Shown here: piece by piece, positions 7,818 to 16,500 of the stretch
How the letters are laid out: each line of letters begins with the position of its first letter
How positions within the stretch are numbered: the first letter of the stretch is position 1
Assembly (NCBI GenBank): GCA_905197435.1
Contig: CAJJYX010000021.1
Location: forward strand, 1-27,209
Length of the DNA stretch: 27,209 nucleotides
Source: an uncultured Bacteroides sp.
Lineage (GTDB): Bacteria > Bacteroidota > Bacteroidia > Bacteroidales > Bacteroidaceae
Direction: 5' to 3'
Position numbers and translations under genes: made by a program
The notes under the pieces: generated by a model
Databases searched by the model: none
The model's input: the letters and a program-made list of their open reading frames with translations, nothing else
Told to the model about the DNA's origin: nothing

Positions 7818-7863
7818 TCTCTCTTATTTTTCCAAGCGGGAAACCATCCGCAATATCCTTATC

Positions 7864-8256
7864 TTATTCTGCTGCCGGTGCTTCTGCTGCAGGAGCAGGA
7901 GTTTCAGCCTGCGGGGCCTCTGCTGCAGGAGCCTCCGATTGCGGAGCTGCTGTACCTACAGGCATGTTATAAGGATTAGTTTTTTCTTCTTGCTGTGCTT
8001 GTTCCAGAATTACATCTCCGCCCTTGCCAGTAGAAGAAGGGATAGTGTAAGCAGAAACAATACTGAAGACTACCATAACAGCTGCCAGAGTCCAAGTCGC
8101 CTTTTCCAGAAAATCCGTAGTCTTGCGCACACCCATAATTTGGTTGGATGATGAAAAGCCTGATGCCAGACCGCCTCCTTTAGAATTTTGAATCAATACA
8201 ATGAAGCACATCAGCACAGATGCAATCACCATTAAGATAACTAATAATAAATACAT
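7864..8256 (-). CDS. secG: preprotein translocase subunit SecG
   Basis: 130 aa. Two transmembrane helices: about 1-22 (MYLLLVILMVIASVLMCFIV) and about 53-70 (WTLAAVMVVFSIVSAY). Between them is the SecG signature LIQNSKGGGLASGF with MGVRKTTDFLEKATW. It assists SecA-driven translocation through SecYEG in the inner membrane. Longer than a typical SecG (about 75-110 aa): the last 35-40 residues are a low-complexity Ala/Pro/Glu tail. Last gene of its operon, four nt after the preceding gene; secA is also in the window but in a different operon. Confidence 0.93.
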   Translation of the reverse strand: MYLLLVILMVIASVLMCFIVLIQNSKGGGLASGFSSSNQIMGVRKTTDFLEKATWTLAAVMVVFSIVSAYTIPSSTGKGGDVILEQAQQEEKTNPYNMPVGTAAPQSEAPAAEAPQAETPAPAAEAPAAE

Positions 8257-8260
8257 TTTG

Positions 8261-9040
8261 TTATTTTGATTTAGCGTTAATAATCAATTTCTCCAAAAAT
8301 CTGATTTGGTCTGCAAAGTAAGCATTTTTTTTTGGATAATTCAAACTTAATTTTTTAATAATTTCAAGTGCCTTATCATATCGATGCTGTTTTATATAGA
8401 TTTTGGCTAAAGTTTCCGTAAAACAGCTGTCATCCAACTCTTCTGCTACCAGTGGCACAGTGGATTCCTCCTCTTCGTCAGGCTCTTCCGCTTCCTCCAC
8501 AGGGAACTCCCTTTTTGTATCCAGGGCATCAGGAGACTCACTCTTTTGGATAAAGTCATCTATCAATTCGTGGCCGCGTAGTTTAGGTGCTTCCGGTTCA
8601 TCTTCCGCACCCGTTCCAAGTTGCTCCTCCTCTTGAATCAAATAAGCTGTATAATCCACCGCATAATCCAATTCGGTATTCTGTGAATGCTCCTCGGGAA
8701 CAGTAGCCAGAAATGCGTCAATCAAAGAAAGGGTACGGTCTACGCTCGGCTCTTTCTCCAAATCGTCGGGTAAAGACGACGAAGCCTTCCGGGATTTCAA
8801 GGAATAGCGGTCACCCTCTATGATGTAAAACAGTATACGGCGATCTGCTACATACAGCACAGCCTTACGCAGTTCTGTGCCAAAGTTGATGTCATGCAGC
8901 AGATAGAGGTTCTTCAGATAGAGCAAGCGGAGTGACTGAAAATAAGGATAACGTGCCACCAGCGTACGAAGCTCGTACAAAGTATCCCTATTCAGCGTCT
9001 CGGGATGCTGAATCCATTGCTGCAAATGGTTAGGAGTCAT
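8261..9040 (-). CDS. TPR-like protein of unknown function in the lptE-secG operon
   Basis: 259 aa, no signal peptide or membrane segment, so probably cytoplasmic. The N-terminal 80 residues (MTPNHLQQWIQHPETLNRDT...LRTLVARYPYFQSLRLLYLKNL) form helices rich in aromatic and Leu residues. A long acidic section (about 125-205, many E and D) follows. The last 55 residues contain one TPR-like repeat: FTETLAKIYIKQHRYDKALEII followed by LNYP. This architecture is common in Bacteroides between lptE and secG, but I know of no assigned function. Spacing of four nt on both sides indicates co-transcription. Confidence 0.75.
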   Translation of the reverse strand: MTPNHLQQWIQHPETLNRDTLYELRTLVARYPYFQSLRLLYLKNLYLLHDINFGTELRKAVLYVADRRILFYIIEGDRYSLKSRKASSSLPDDLEKEPSVDRTLSLIDAFLATVPEEHSQNTELDYAVDYTAYLIQEEEQLGTGAEDEPEAPKLRGHELIDDFIQKSESPDALDTKREFPVEEAEEPDEEEESTVPLVAEELDDSCFTETLAKIYIKQHRYDKALEIIKKLSLNYPKKNAYFADQIRFLEKLIINAKSK

Positions 9041-9044
9041 AATT

Positions 9045-9569
9045 TTACCAGTTAGCTACAGTTGCATTGAAAATCTGTTCGGCAATGTCTTTCACCATCA
9101 GCGTAATCAACTGGTCTTGTACTTCGGTCAGCAACTGTGAAGAATCATAGGTTTGGAAAGCTGAAAACTGTTGTTCAAAGTCCTCTTCATGATTCGTATT
9201 ATTGACATAACGTACGTTAACCGTCAACGTGACTTTTACTTTTGAAGAAAAGCCACTGGCATCCACCGATTCATTGTATTGATTGTAGCCGGTTATTTCT
9301 CCGTCTATATCCAAGTCTCCACCGGAGTTTACCAGTTGCAGACGAGTCTGCTGAATGAACATATCCTTCATTTTTTGGTTAAACTCTGTTGCCAGCGGTG
9401 CATATACATACTCGGCCCGGTTCTGAAAATCGGCAATGGAAATCGTCTTCACCTTTGTATAGTCAATGGAACTTATCGGAGCAAGACCTAACTTCATACT
9501 GCATGAATTCACCAGAAATAACAAGCTTACCAACAAGGAAGCATATGCCGCTTTTTTAATCCAATCCAT
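9045..9569 (-). CDS. lptE: LptE family LPS-assembly lipoprotein
   Basis: 174 aa. Signal peptide with lipobox LVNSC (Cys23) in MDWIKKAAYASLLVSLLFLVNSC..., so a lipoprotein, expected in the outer membrane. The mature part has the LptE-family pattern: YTKVKTISIADFQNRAEYVYAPLA, then a region on DLDIDGEITGYNQY, with a C-terminal amphipathic helix (LITLMVKDIAEQIFNATVANW). LptE plugs the LptD barrel in LPS export. Its first 14 nt overlap the end of the sigma-54 activator gene, suggesting translational coupling. lptC is elsewhere in the window, in the coaX operon. Confidence 0.88.
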   Translation of the reverse strand: MDWIKKAAYASLLVSLLFLVNSCSMKLGLAPISSIDYTKVKTISIADFQNRAEYVYAPLATEFNQKMKDMFIQQTRLQLVNSGGDLDIDGEITGYNQYNESVDASGFSSKVKVTLTVNVRYVNNTNHEEDFEQQFSAFQTYDSSQLLTEVQDQLITLMVKDIAEQIFNATVANW

Positions 9570-10809
9570 ATTCTTTTATCTTTCTGTATAACGTACGTTC
9601 GGAAATATTCAAATCCCGAGCTGCACTCTTACGCTTGCCGTGGTGTTTTTCAAGCGCCTTACGTATCATTTCTTTTTCCACTTCATCCAAAGAGAGTGAC
9701 TCTTCCACATATTCTTCTGTGTCCTGGATATCATCGTCTACCGGAGTAACCGGCTTTACCGAGGGGTGTATAATGGTGGGAACACTGGATGATGTTGCCG
9801 GAGGAACCACTGCCGGAGCAGCCGGAGCATAGTAAGCCGATGTAGCAACCGTAGGATTAGCTATTGTTCCCCGTTCAGCCATAATCTCATGCACCAACTT
9901 CTTCAAGTCCGTCACATCCTGGCGCATATCAAACAGAACCTGGTAGAGAATTTCCCGTTCACTTCCAAAACTCTTGTCTTCTTTCACTCCAAACAAGGCA
10001 GGCAGGCGCTGTATATTATTCTGTTCGGGCAAATAGCCCTTCAGTATGGATGCATTGATTTCACGGTTAGTCTCAATGATTGAAATCTGTTCAGTAATAT
10101 TCTTCAACTGGCGCACATTGCCCGGCCATGAGTAGCCCAGCAATACCTGCTTACCATCTTCTGTCAGTTGAATGGCAGGCATGCGATACTTCTCTGCAAA
10201 ATCCGAAGCAAACTTACGGAACAGCAGTACAACATCTTCGCCACGTTCGCGCAATGGAGGGACTTGGATAGGTACAGTATTCAAGCGATAGTACAAGTCT
10301 TCACGAAAGCGCCCGTCGGCAATGGCTTGCGTCAAGTTTACATTTGTGGCAGCAACAATCCGTACGTCCGTTTTTTCCACTTTGGAAGAACCCACTTTGA
10401 TAAACTCGCCACTCTCGAGTACACGCAACAAACGTGCTTGAGTAGGTAAAGGCAATTCACCGACTTCATCCAAGAATATCGTACCGCCGTTGGCTTCGCC
10501 GAAATATCCTTTCCGTTCACCGATAGCCCCTGTAAATGCACCCTTTTCATGGCCAAACAGTTCCGAGTCAATCGTTCCTTCAGGAATGGCTCCACAGTTC
10601 ACGGCAATATACTGTCCATGCTTACGCCGGCTATACTGGTGTATTATTTGCGGAAAACTCTCCTTTCCCACACCACTCTCTCCGGTAATCAGCACAGATA
10701 AGTCGGTAGGCGCTACCTGGATGGCAATATCAATGGCACGCATCAGCGCTTCATTATTGCCGATGATGCCAAAACGTAATTTTACTTGTTGTATTTCCGC
10801 TTTTGTCAT
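9556..10809 (-). CDS. sigma-54-dependent transcriptional activator (AAA+ / Fis-type HTH, no N-terminal sensor domain)
   Basis: 417 aa. The AAA+ domain begins almost at residue 1. Walker A GESGVGKE (43-50); sigma-54 contact loop GAFTGA (90-95); Walker B GGTIFLDE (108-115); arginine-finger region at FREDLYYRLNTVPI. A Pro/Ala/Val-rich linker spans about 310-370. The Fis-type helix-turn-helix is at the C-terminus (KRKSAARDLNISERTLYRKIKEYGLD). There is no receiver, GAF or PAS domain, so it is PspF-like in layout. It would open RpoN promoters; its targets are not visible. It lies between pdxA (1-nt gap) and lptE (14-nt overlap), which could link it to envelope status, by inference only. Confidence 0.93.
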   Translation of the reverse strand: MTKAEIQQVKLRFGIIGNNEALMRAIDIAIQVAPTDLSVLITGESGVGKESFPQIIHQYSRRKHGQYIAVNCGAIPEGTIDSELFGHEKGAFTGAIGERKGYFGEANGGTIFLDEVGELPLPTQARLLRVLESGEFIKVGSSKVEKTDVRIVAATNVNLTQAIADGRFREDLYYRLNTVPIQVPPLRERGEDVVLLFRKFASDFAEKYRMPAIQLTEDGKQVLLGYSWPGNVRQLKNITEQISIIETNREINASILKGYLPEQNNIQRLPALFGVKEDKSFGSEREILYQVLFDMRQDVTDLKKLVHEIMAERGTIANPTVATSAYYAPAAPAVVPPATSSSVPTIIHPSVKPVTPVDDDIQDTEEYVEESLSLDEVEKEMIRKALEKHHGKRKSAARDLNISERTLYRKIKEYGLD

Positions 10810-10810
10810 T

Positions 10811-11908
10811 CTACAAATCTTCTTCTACACTATCGAGTTTCAGTTTGTCACTATCATCACGTTTCTCGTAATATTGCTTGCGCAGCGGATTTGCATGTGC
10901 TTCCTTCTCACGCTGACGGTTACGGAAGATGTCTATGGCGACATAGACAGCCTGGCGGAAAGAATCTTCAGAGGCAAGTCCCTTCCCGGCAATATCGTAA
11001 GCTGTGCCATGAGCAGGCGAAGTACGTATAACCGGCAGGCCGGCAGTATAATTCACTCCCTCGTCCATAGCCAATGCCTTGAACGGTGCCAACCCTTGGT
11101 CGTGGTACATAGCCAATATGCCGTCAAAGTGGGTAAAGTTACCCGACCCCATAAAACCGTCTGCCGGATAAGGACCGTAGCAGAGCATACCCTTTGCAAC
11201 CATTTCATTAATGGCCGGAATGATAATCTCCTGCTCCTCCGTTCCCAGCAATCCACCATCTCCTGCATGTGGATTCAGCGAAAGCACTGCAATACGCGGT
11301 GCACCGATGGCAAAATCCTGCTTCAAGGAACGGTTGAATATCTTTAGTTTCTCTTGTATCAATTCCTTGGTGATAGTTCCGGCTATCTCTCTGACAGGAA
11401 TATGTCCGGTCACCAATGCAACCCGGAAATCATCCTTCATCAGAATCATAAGAGCCTTCTCACCATCCCCAAGTTTTTGCTCTATATACTCCGTATGTCC
11501 GGGGAAAGCAAATTCCTCCGACTGGATGGTGTGCTTATTGATGGGGGCTGTAACAATTACGTCTATCAGTCCTTCCTTATATTCCTCAATGGCTTTTTCC
11601 AATGCGCCAAGTGCAGCCTTACCAGCTTCAATGTCAGGTTTAGAAAACTCTACCTTTACTTCATCATCCGTACAATTCACTACACTCAAGCGGTTAGATG
11701 CAGCTTCAGAGGCGGAGTTTACAATACTGAAGTTAGTAGGTAAATCCAAAGATTTACGATGGTAAGCTGCCACTTTAGGCGAACCGTAGATAATCGGCGT
11801 GCACAATTCCAGCATCGCCGGGTCTGCAAAAGTCTTTAAAATTACTTCATACCCCACACCATTAATGTCGCCTTGTGTAATGCCGACTCTTATTTTGTTG
11901 TCTTCCAT
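10811..11908 (-). CDS. pdxA: 4-hydroxythreonine-4-phosphate dehydrogenase PdxA
   Basis: 365 aa, close to the usual PdxA length plus a short charged C-terminal tail. The start RVGITQGDINGVGYEVILKTF is the family N-terminus. Metal-binding motifs are FPGHTEYIEQ, LNPHAGDGG and AMYHDQGLAPFKAL, the last carrying the catalytic-site His and Asp. INKHTIQ and RTSPAHGTAYDIAGKG are also conserved. It oxidises 4-phosphohydroxy-L-threonine with NAD+ in the DXP-dependent pyridoxal phosphate pathway. Cytoplasmic. It sits five nt after the DUF4837 gene and one nt before the sigma-54 activator, in one operon. Confidence 0.95.
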   Translation of the reverse strand: MEDNKIRVGITQGDINGVGYEVILKTFADPAMLELCTPIIYGSPKVAAYHRKSLDLPTNFSIVNSASEAASNRLSVVNCTDDEVKVEFSKPDIEAGKAALGALEKAIEEYKEGLIDVIVTAPINKHTIQSEEFAFPGHTEYIEQKLGDGEKALMILMKDDFRVALVTGHIPVREIAGTITKELIQEKLKIFNRSLKQDFAIGAPRIAVLSLNPHAGDGGLLGTEEQEIIIPAINEMVAKGMLCYGPYPADGFMGSGNFTHFDGILAMYHDQGLAPFKALAMDEGVNYTAGLPVIRTSPAHGTAYDIAGKGLASEDSFRQAVYVAIDIFRNRQREKEAHANPLRKQYYEKRDDSDKLKLDSVEEDL

Positions 11909-11913
11909 TTTTA

Positions 11914-12969
11914 TTACTTATTATTAGTAGTATCTTTTGCGGTTACGCCTACCGGAATCTCCGCATCCTCCTGCTTGCTGCCAGGCAGTTTCAAGGTATA
12001 GAGCGAAGCCTCCATCTGACGAACCAGATTACGTTTCATTTTATCTGGTGAATAAACAAATATTTCCGATACGATAATACGCTGGTTGGCCTTGTCCAAA
12101 CGTACATGCGATACGAACGGGCCACCCATGAAGTCGCCCTTCACACGCCATAAGCCTCTGGCTTCCAACGCATAGTCTCCCTGCACACTGATGGGACGCA
12201 CATCGGTCATCAAAGAATCAGTAGACATATACATACCTTCACGGGCACCGGGGACATTGATTTTCATCACGGAATCACGCTTATGAACAAAATATTCCTT
12301 GGTAAATGTATCTTTATCCGTATAAGGATAAGAGTAGATTACAAAATTCTGATCGCCGGTAGCTGCATTCGTACCTGCCCAAAAGAAGTTTTCGCCCTCC
12401 TTGGTAGATGTCAATTCGCCCGGCACCCATACATCGCAATCAAACAGGCTCTTCACCTTCGTTGCGATATAATCGCTATGCTTGTCCTTCAGCGCTGAAA
12501 TCTGACGGTTCATTTCCGCATGGGCAAAGAAATCGATAATCACTTGCTTGTTTTCTTCCACAAACTTCTCGAACGAAGCCTCGTCCGGCGCCTGAATGGT
12601 GAGAATGGACTGAGGAGCAGCATATACGTTCCTTGCATACTTGAATTTAGGCTGGGTATAGAGGTCTTTGTTCACATCGACAATAATGATATTGCGAATC
12701 AGTTTCAAAGTAGCATCATAATTGGAAGGAGCAGTATACATGATGCGGAATGAACGTTCCGACTGGGGAAGTCCCGGAACATCAGAGTCAAGCACATCGA
12801 AAAGTGCCCTGCCGGCAGGACGTTCCCACAAACCGGGGTCAACCACTACCAGAACTTCATACGCACGACCGCTGGAAGTCGGAGTAAACACACCTTTTTT
12901 ACCACCACTACATGCGGAAAAAAGCGTCAGTACGAGAGCCATACTTAAATAAAACAAGTGCTTTCCCAT
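11914..12969 (-). CDS. DUF4837 family lipoprotein
   Basis: 351 aa. Signal peptide and lipobox FSAC (Cys20) in MGKHLFYLSMALVLTLFSACSGGKK, so a predicted envelope lipoprotein. Mature sequence: GRAYEVLVVVDPGLWERPAGRALFDVL near the start, then QSERSFRIMYTAPSNYDATLKLIRNIII. This matches the Bacteroidales family I recall as DUF4837, function unknown. It is the first gene after a likely internal promoter and is followed at five nt by pdxA. No catalytic motif is evident. Confidence 0.8.
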   Translation of the reverse strand: MGKHLFYLSMALVLTLFSACSGGKKGVFTPTSSGRAYEVLVVVDPGLWERPAGRALFDVLDSDVPGLPQSERSFRIMYTAPSNYDATLKLIRNIIIVDVNKDLYTQPKFKYARNVYAAPQSILTIQAPDEASFEKFVEENKQVIIDFFAHAEMNRQISALKDKHSDYIATKVKSLFDCDVWVPGELTSTKEGENFFWAGTNAATGDQNFVIYSYPYTDKDTFTKEYFVHKRDSVMKINVPGAREGMYMSTDSLMTDVRPISVQGDYALEARGLWRVKGDFMGGPFVSHVRLDKANQRIIVSEIFVYSPDKMKRNLVRQMEASLYTLKLPGSKQEDAEIPVGVTAKDTTNNK

Positions 12970-12993
12970 ATCTCTATTGTTTTTAGTTTTTCA

Positions 12994-13001
12994 CAAAGCT
13001 A
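12994..13001 (-). promoter_or_regulatory. candidate promoter -7 box (TAGCTTTG) for the DUF4837-pdxA-lptE-secG operon
   Basis: TAGCTTTG on the minus strand fits TAnnTTTG, 25 nt upstream of the DUF4837 ATG, in the 71-bp gap after rlmN. The -33 region lacks a clear TTTG. The genes may also be read through from rlmN, since no terminator is seen in the gap. Confidence 0.45.
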
Positions 13002-13040
13002 CGAAGAATGCATAATATCCTTCTTACCTAAGTTAATAAT

Positions 13041-14087
13041 TTATATTAATTCTTGTTTATTCTCCTCCTGCTTGGCTGTGGACAACATGCCACAAGCGGC
13101 GAATATATCCTCGCCACGCGATGACCGTATAGTAGTAAACAGACCATGCGAAGTCAGATAATCCCTGAATGTGGTCATGGTTTCCATATCGGCCCCTTCA
13201 AGGTCCACTCCCGGTATGGCATGAAAACGAATCAGATTAATCCGGCAATCCAGTCCGCGCAACAGTTTCAGAAGTTCCTTTGCATATGGCAACGAATCAT
13301 TCACTCCTTTGAAAACAATATACTCAAAAGATAGTCTGCGCTGTTTGCTAAAATCATAGTTTCTTAACAATTCTACGATTTCTGTGATAGAGAAAGCCTT
13401 CTCTGCAGGCATCAACTCGCGACGTTGTAAAGGTATCGGCGAATGAAGGCTGATAGCCAGGTGACAATCCGACTCTTCGATGAAGCGCTGCAAACCTTTC
13501 TTCAATCCCACAGAAGAAAGAGTGACACGCTTGGGACTCCATGAATATCCATACGAAGCGGTCATTATTTCCAGTGCTTTCAATACTTCATCCAGATTAT
13601 CAAGCGGTTCTCCCATGCCCATCATGACCACATTGGTCAGCTTGTCCCTTTCGGGCAACGAATTGATTTGGTTGATAATCTGATTGGATGTCAGATTGGC
13701 TGTAAAGCCTTGTTTGCCAGTCATGCAGAATTTGCAGTTCATCTTGCAGCCCACCTGGGAAGATACGCAAAGCGTAGCACGGTCACGGTCGTCCTCGGGT
13801 ATATAGACAGCTTCCACAAAATGCCCCTCGCCTGCCCGATACAGGTATTTCACCGTACCATCCACAGAACGCATGGCATCTACCGGTGCTTCGGCACCTA
13901 CCTCATAGATTTCTTTCAGCAGCTCCCGATGTTTCAACGAAAGATTACTCATCTCGTCGATGGAAGTCACCCGCTTGTCATATATCCAGGAAGCTATCTG
14001 CTTGGCAGAGAAACCCGGCATTCCCAGATTCTTCACCACATTCTGCAATTCAGAGAGCGTCAAGCCTAATAGAGGTCGTTTCTGCAT
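13041..14087 (-). CDS. rlmN: dual-specificity RNA methyltransferase RlmN (23S rRNA A2503 / tRNA A37)
   Basis: 348 aa, normal length. Radical-SAM cluster motif CxxxCxxC at C114, C118 and C121 (CKMNCKFCMTGKQGF). MMGMGEPLDN and RVTLSSVGL are family motifs. The C-terminal Cys332 in RSSRGEDIFAACGM is the predicted second catalytic Cys that, with the methylated cluster-side Cys, forms the methyl-transfer pair. It adds a methyl group to C2 of adenosine in 23S rRNA and some tRNAs. It has its own promoter upstream and is followed by the DUF4837 operon. Confidence 0.97.
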   Translation of the reverse strand: MQKRPLLGLTLSELQNVVKNLGMPGFSAKQIASWIYDKRVTSIDEMSNLSLKHRELLKEIYEVGAEAPVDAMRSVDGTVKYLYRAGEGHFVEAVYIPEDDRDRATLCVSSQVGCKMNCKFCMTGKQGFTANLTSNQIINQINSLPERDKLTNVVMMGMGEPLDNLDEVLKALEIMTASYGYSWSPKRVTLSSVGLKKGLQRFIEESDCHLAISLHSPIPLQRRELMPAEKAFSITEIVELLRNYDFSKQRRLSFEYIVFKGVNDSLPYAKELLKLLRGLDCRINLIRFHAIPGVDLEGADMETMTTFRDYLTSHGLFTTIRSSRGEDIFAACGMLSTAKQEENKQELI

Positions 14088-14128
14088 ATCGTTACTTTTT
14101 CATTAAGGACAAAACTCATTCAAGAATG

Positions 14129-14159
14129 CAAAGGTAGGAATAAAGTCGCACAAAGACAA
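14129..14159 (-). promoter_or_regulatory. candidate promoter of rlmN
   Basis: TACCTTTG (14136-14129, minus) fits the -7 consensus. TTG (14159-14157) lies 20 nt upstream as the -33 element. The start of transcription would be about 35 nt before the rlmN ATG. Confidence 0.55.
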
Positions 14160-14193
14160 CGGAGAGTATAGAAAATGAAATGTGCAGACAATG

Positions 14194-14225
14194 AAAAAGC
14201 CGCCCGGAAGTACCGGACGGCTTTT
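14194..14225 (-). terminator. intrinsic terminator after the SurA/PpiD-type gene
   Basis: Stem GCCGcCCGG (14199-14207) with CCGGaCGGC (14213-14221), one internal mismatch, loop AAGTA. On the minus strand it is followed by five T residues (14198-14194). It closes the coaX-to-chaperone operon about 20 bp after its last stop. A run of T on the plus side (14222-14225) makes it weakly bidirectional. Confidence 0.87.
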
Positions 14226-14244
14226 CTATATGTCTTTTCTATTC

Positions 14245-16378
14245 TTAGAAGAATAAATAACGCTGATCTTTCACATTGGCTTTCAAATACAAGTCACTGA
14301 TGAACTGGCTTGCCATACGTGCATGCATGTTTGCCAAATTAGTCTCTTCTGTTTCCTTGTCGAATGTCTCGTTCAGTTTCTCTTTTGCATAAGGCTGAAG
14401 AACGAATACACCGCCATTACCCTTGATAGGAGCACTCAGCTTGTTTACTTCAGCAATAGAAGCATAAGCACCTACCAACGGTTCGCTGCTGCGCAATGCC
14501 GGAATATAGGCAGGAGCTGAGAAAGTGACATGTTTCACAGAATCACTGACAGCATTTGCCATATTCTTGTACTGATCGAACGACGTTGCGTTGGCAGCCT
14601 TCATATCGGTCATAATCTTCTCTGCTTTCTTGTCACGGAGAATTTCAGCTCTTAACTGCTCCTTTACCAAAGCCAACGGACGGTAGCCTTCAGGAGTAAT
14701 GCTTGCTACACCTACTACCAACATACGGTCGCTCTCGCCACATTCGTACAAGCCGGAAACCTCACCAGCTTTTGCCTCGAACGCCCATTTCAAAGCATCC
14801 TTGGTGCCTCTGACACCACCGATTCCATGTTCTGAGCTATACAAGTCGTTTCTGTCCAGCAATTTGTAACCGGCATCTTCTGCATTGGCAATCATTTTAT
14901 CCAAAGTATTGTTCGCAGCGATGAACTGGCTGAATTCATTGTATGCCTTGCTGTAAGTTTCCTTGCTGAATTCTATCGGACGCTTGATAACAGCTACCTT
15001 GTATTTATCCTTGACAGCTTTCTTATTGGTTACCTGCAAAATGATGTTTGCCTGTCCCAAAGCCAAATTGGTCAGTTCGTTCTGTCCCAGAGTTGTGACA
15101 GCGGTAATATATTTCAAGTTGTCACCGTCAATCTGTGCACCTTCATAATTAGCGGAAGAAATCCAAGTAGGCTCACCTGTCTGACCGTACTTCTTGGCAA
15201 CTTCAGCAAAGCTGGCACCACCCTTGATGGCATTGTAGATACTGTCTGCCAAAGTCTTTGTCTTTTCTGCATCCTCTGCAACCACCTGAATCTGGCGGAA
15301 CTCAATAGAGTCCGGCATAGAAGCAGTGGCCAACTTCTTGAAAGAGTTGAGAGTATTGTCCGATACATTGTAATAAGGTCCGAATACGCCGCCCACTGCA
15401 ACAGAGTCCAAACGAGCCGTCACATCGGCAGGACTTGGCTGTATAAAACAAATCTGTGTAAGGAGCTTCAGAACCGGTGGAGCGGATAAAAGTTGTATAA
15501 TCGGAAGGATTGGCAATAAGTTGCTCGGTATATTCCTCCATTTCTTTTTGGAGAGCAGCTCTGTCTTCTGCACTTGCCGTTACCTGCACATCAATGAACT
15601 TAATATTACGAGTCTCCACATATTGCTTGAACTGCTCTTTCTTCTTGTCGTATGCGGCCTTCAAATCAGAGTCCTTGATAACAATGGTAGAATCAACAAT
15701 AGAAGAATAGGGCACTGCAGCAAGCAACAGGTCCGACTGATCCACTCTTGCATCAAATGCGTCTTGGGCTTCCACCGGATTGGAGAAAAGAGATTTCGTA
15801 ATCAAAGCCTGATACTTTTCCTGAAGACGTGCCTGGATAAGAGACTTTTCGAGGAAAGACCAGAACTTGTACATAGACTGATAATATTCAGCATATTGTG
15901 AAGGCATCTGCGCCTTATTCATTTTAGAATAATCCACCAAGAATTTCTTCAACATATCCTTGTCAAATGCACCGGTCTGGGGATTACGAAACGGGGTCTG
16001 TTGCAACATCGGGTGTACACCGGCATTGATGATAGCCTGAATCTCGGCTTTCGATACAACCAAACCGAGTTTCTTCGCTTCTTTTTCAATCAGCTTATTA
16101 TTGACGTATGTCCTCCATACTTCATCTTTGATTTGGTTTGTCTGCTCGTCGCTCAATGCACTGTTGCCACTGGAGAACTTAATAACTTCCGTATATTCCT
16201 CTACCAATGCCTGAAAATCTTGAGCGGAAATTGATTCCCCGTTCACTTCACCTACGTCTTGTGACTGGTGTGGCTGAAGCACTTTCCACGCGTCACCTGC
16301 AATGAAAGCAAACAGCGCCAAACCAATAACAATCACCAATAAAGGTCCTTTAGACCGAATGTTTTGTAATGTTGCCAT
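14245..16378 (-). pseudogene. SurA N-domain / PpiD-type peptidylprolyl isomerase, split by a frameshift
   Basis: The 5' part (16378 to about 15431) encodes residues 1-316. It has an N-terminal membrane anchor (GPLLVIVIGLALFAFIAG) and a SurA-N region (GEVNGESISAQDFQALVEEYTEV) that ends in sense at GSEAPYTDLFYTA. The 3' part continues in the next frame from about 15429 (ADVTARLDSVAVGGVFGPYYNVSDN) to the stop at 14245, and holds the parvulin-like region (IEFRQIQVVAEDAEKTKTLADSIYN) and a C-terminal domain. Joined, about 710 aa, the normal length for this Bacteroides periplasmic chaperone. Reading requires skipping one base near 15430-15441, so there is one base too many or two too few. The joined sequence looks intact otherwise, so a sequencing error or a recent mutation is likely. 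Both halves may still be expressed separately. Confidence 0.85.
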
Positions 16379-16437
16379 TTTAGTTAATATGATTTATTTG
16401 TTTATTATTATTTCCCTAACAAGTTCATTTTAGCGCA

Positions 16438-16445
16438 CGAAGATA
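16438..16445 (-). promoter_or_regulatory. weak candidate promoter for the SurA/PpiD-type gene
   Basis: TATCTTCG (16445-16438, minus) differs from TAnnTTTG at one position and sits about 60 nt before the ATG in a 122-bp gap. No terminator is visible between the CBS-protein gene and this gene, so readthrough is equally possible. Confidence 0.3.
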
Positions 16446-16500
16446 CAAAAAATGCTAATACGCATCCATTTATTCTTCAAAAAAATACGCTTAAATGAAA

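Noticed and set aside
15429..15441. programmed ribosomal frameshift in the chaperone gene
   Set aside because: No slippery heptamer, rare-codon pause or downstream pseudoknot is evident, and such genes are not known to use recoding.
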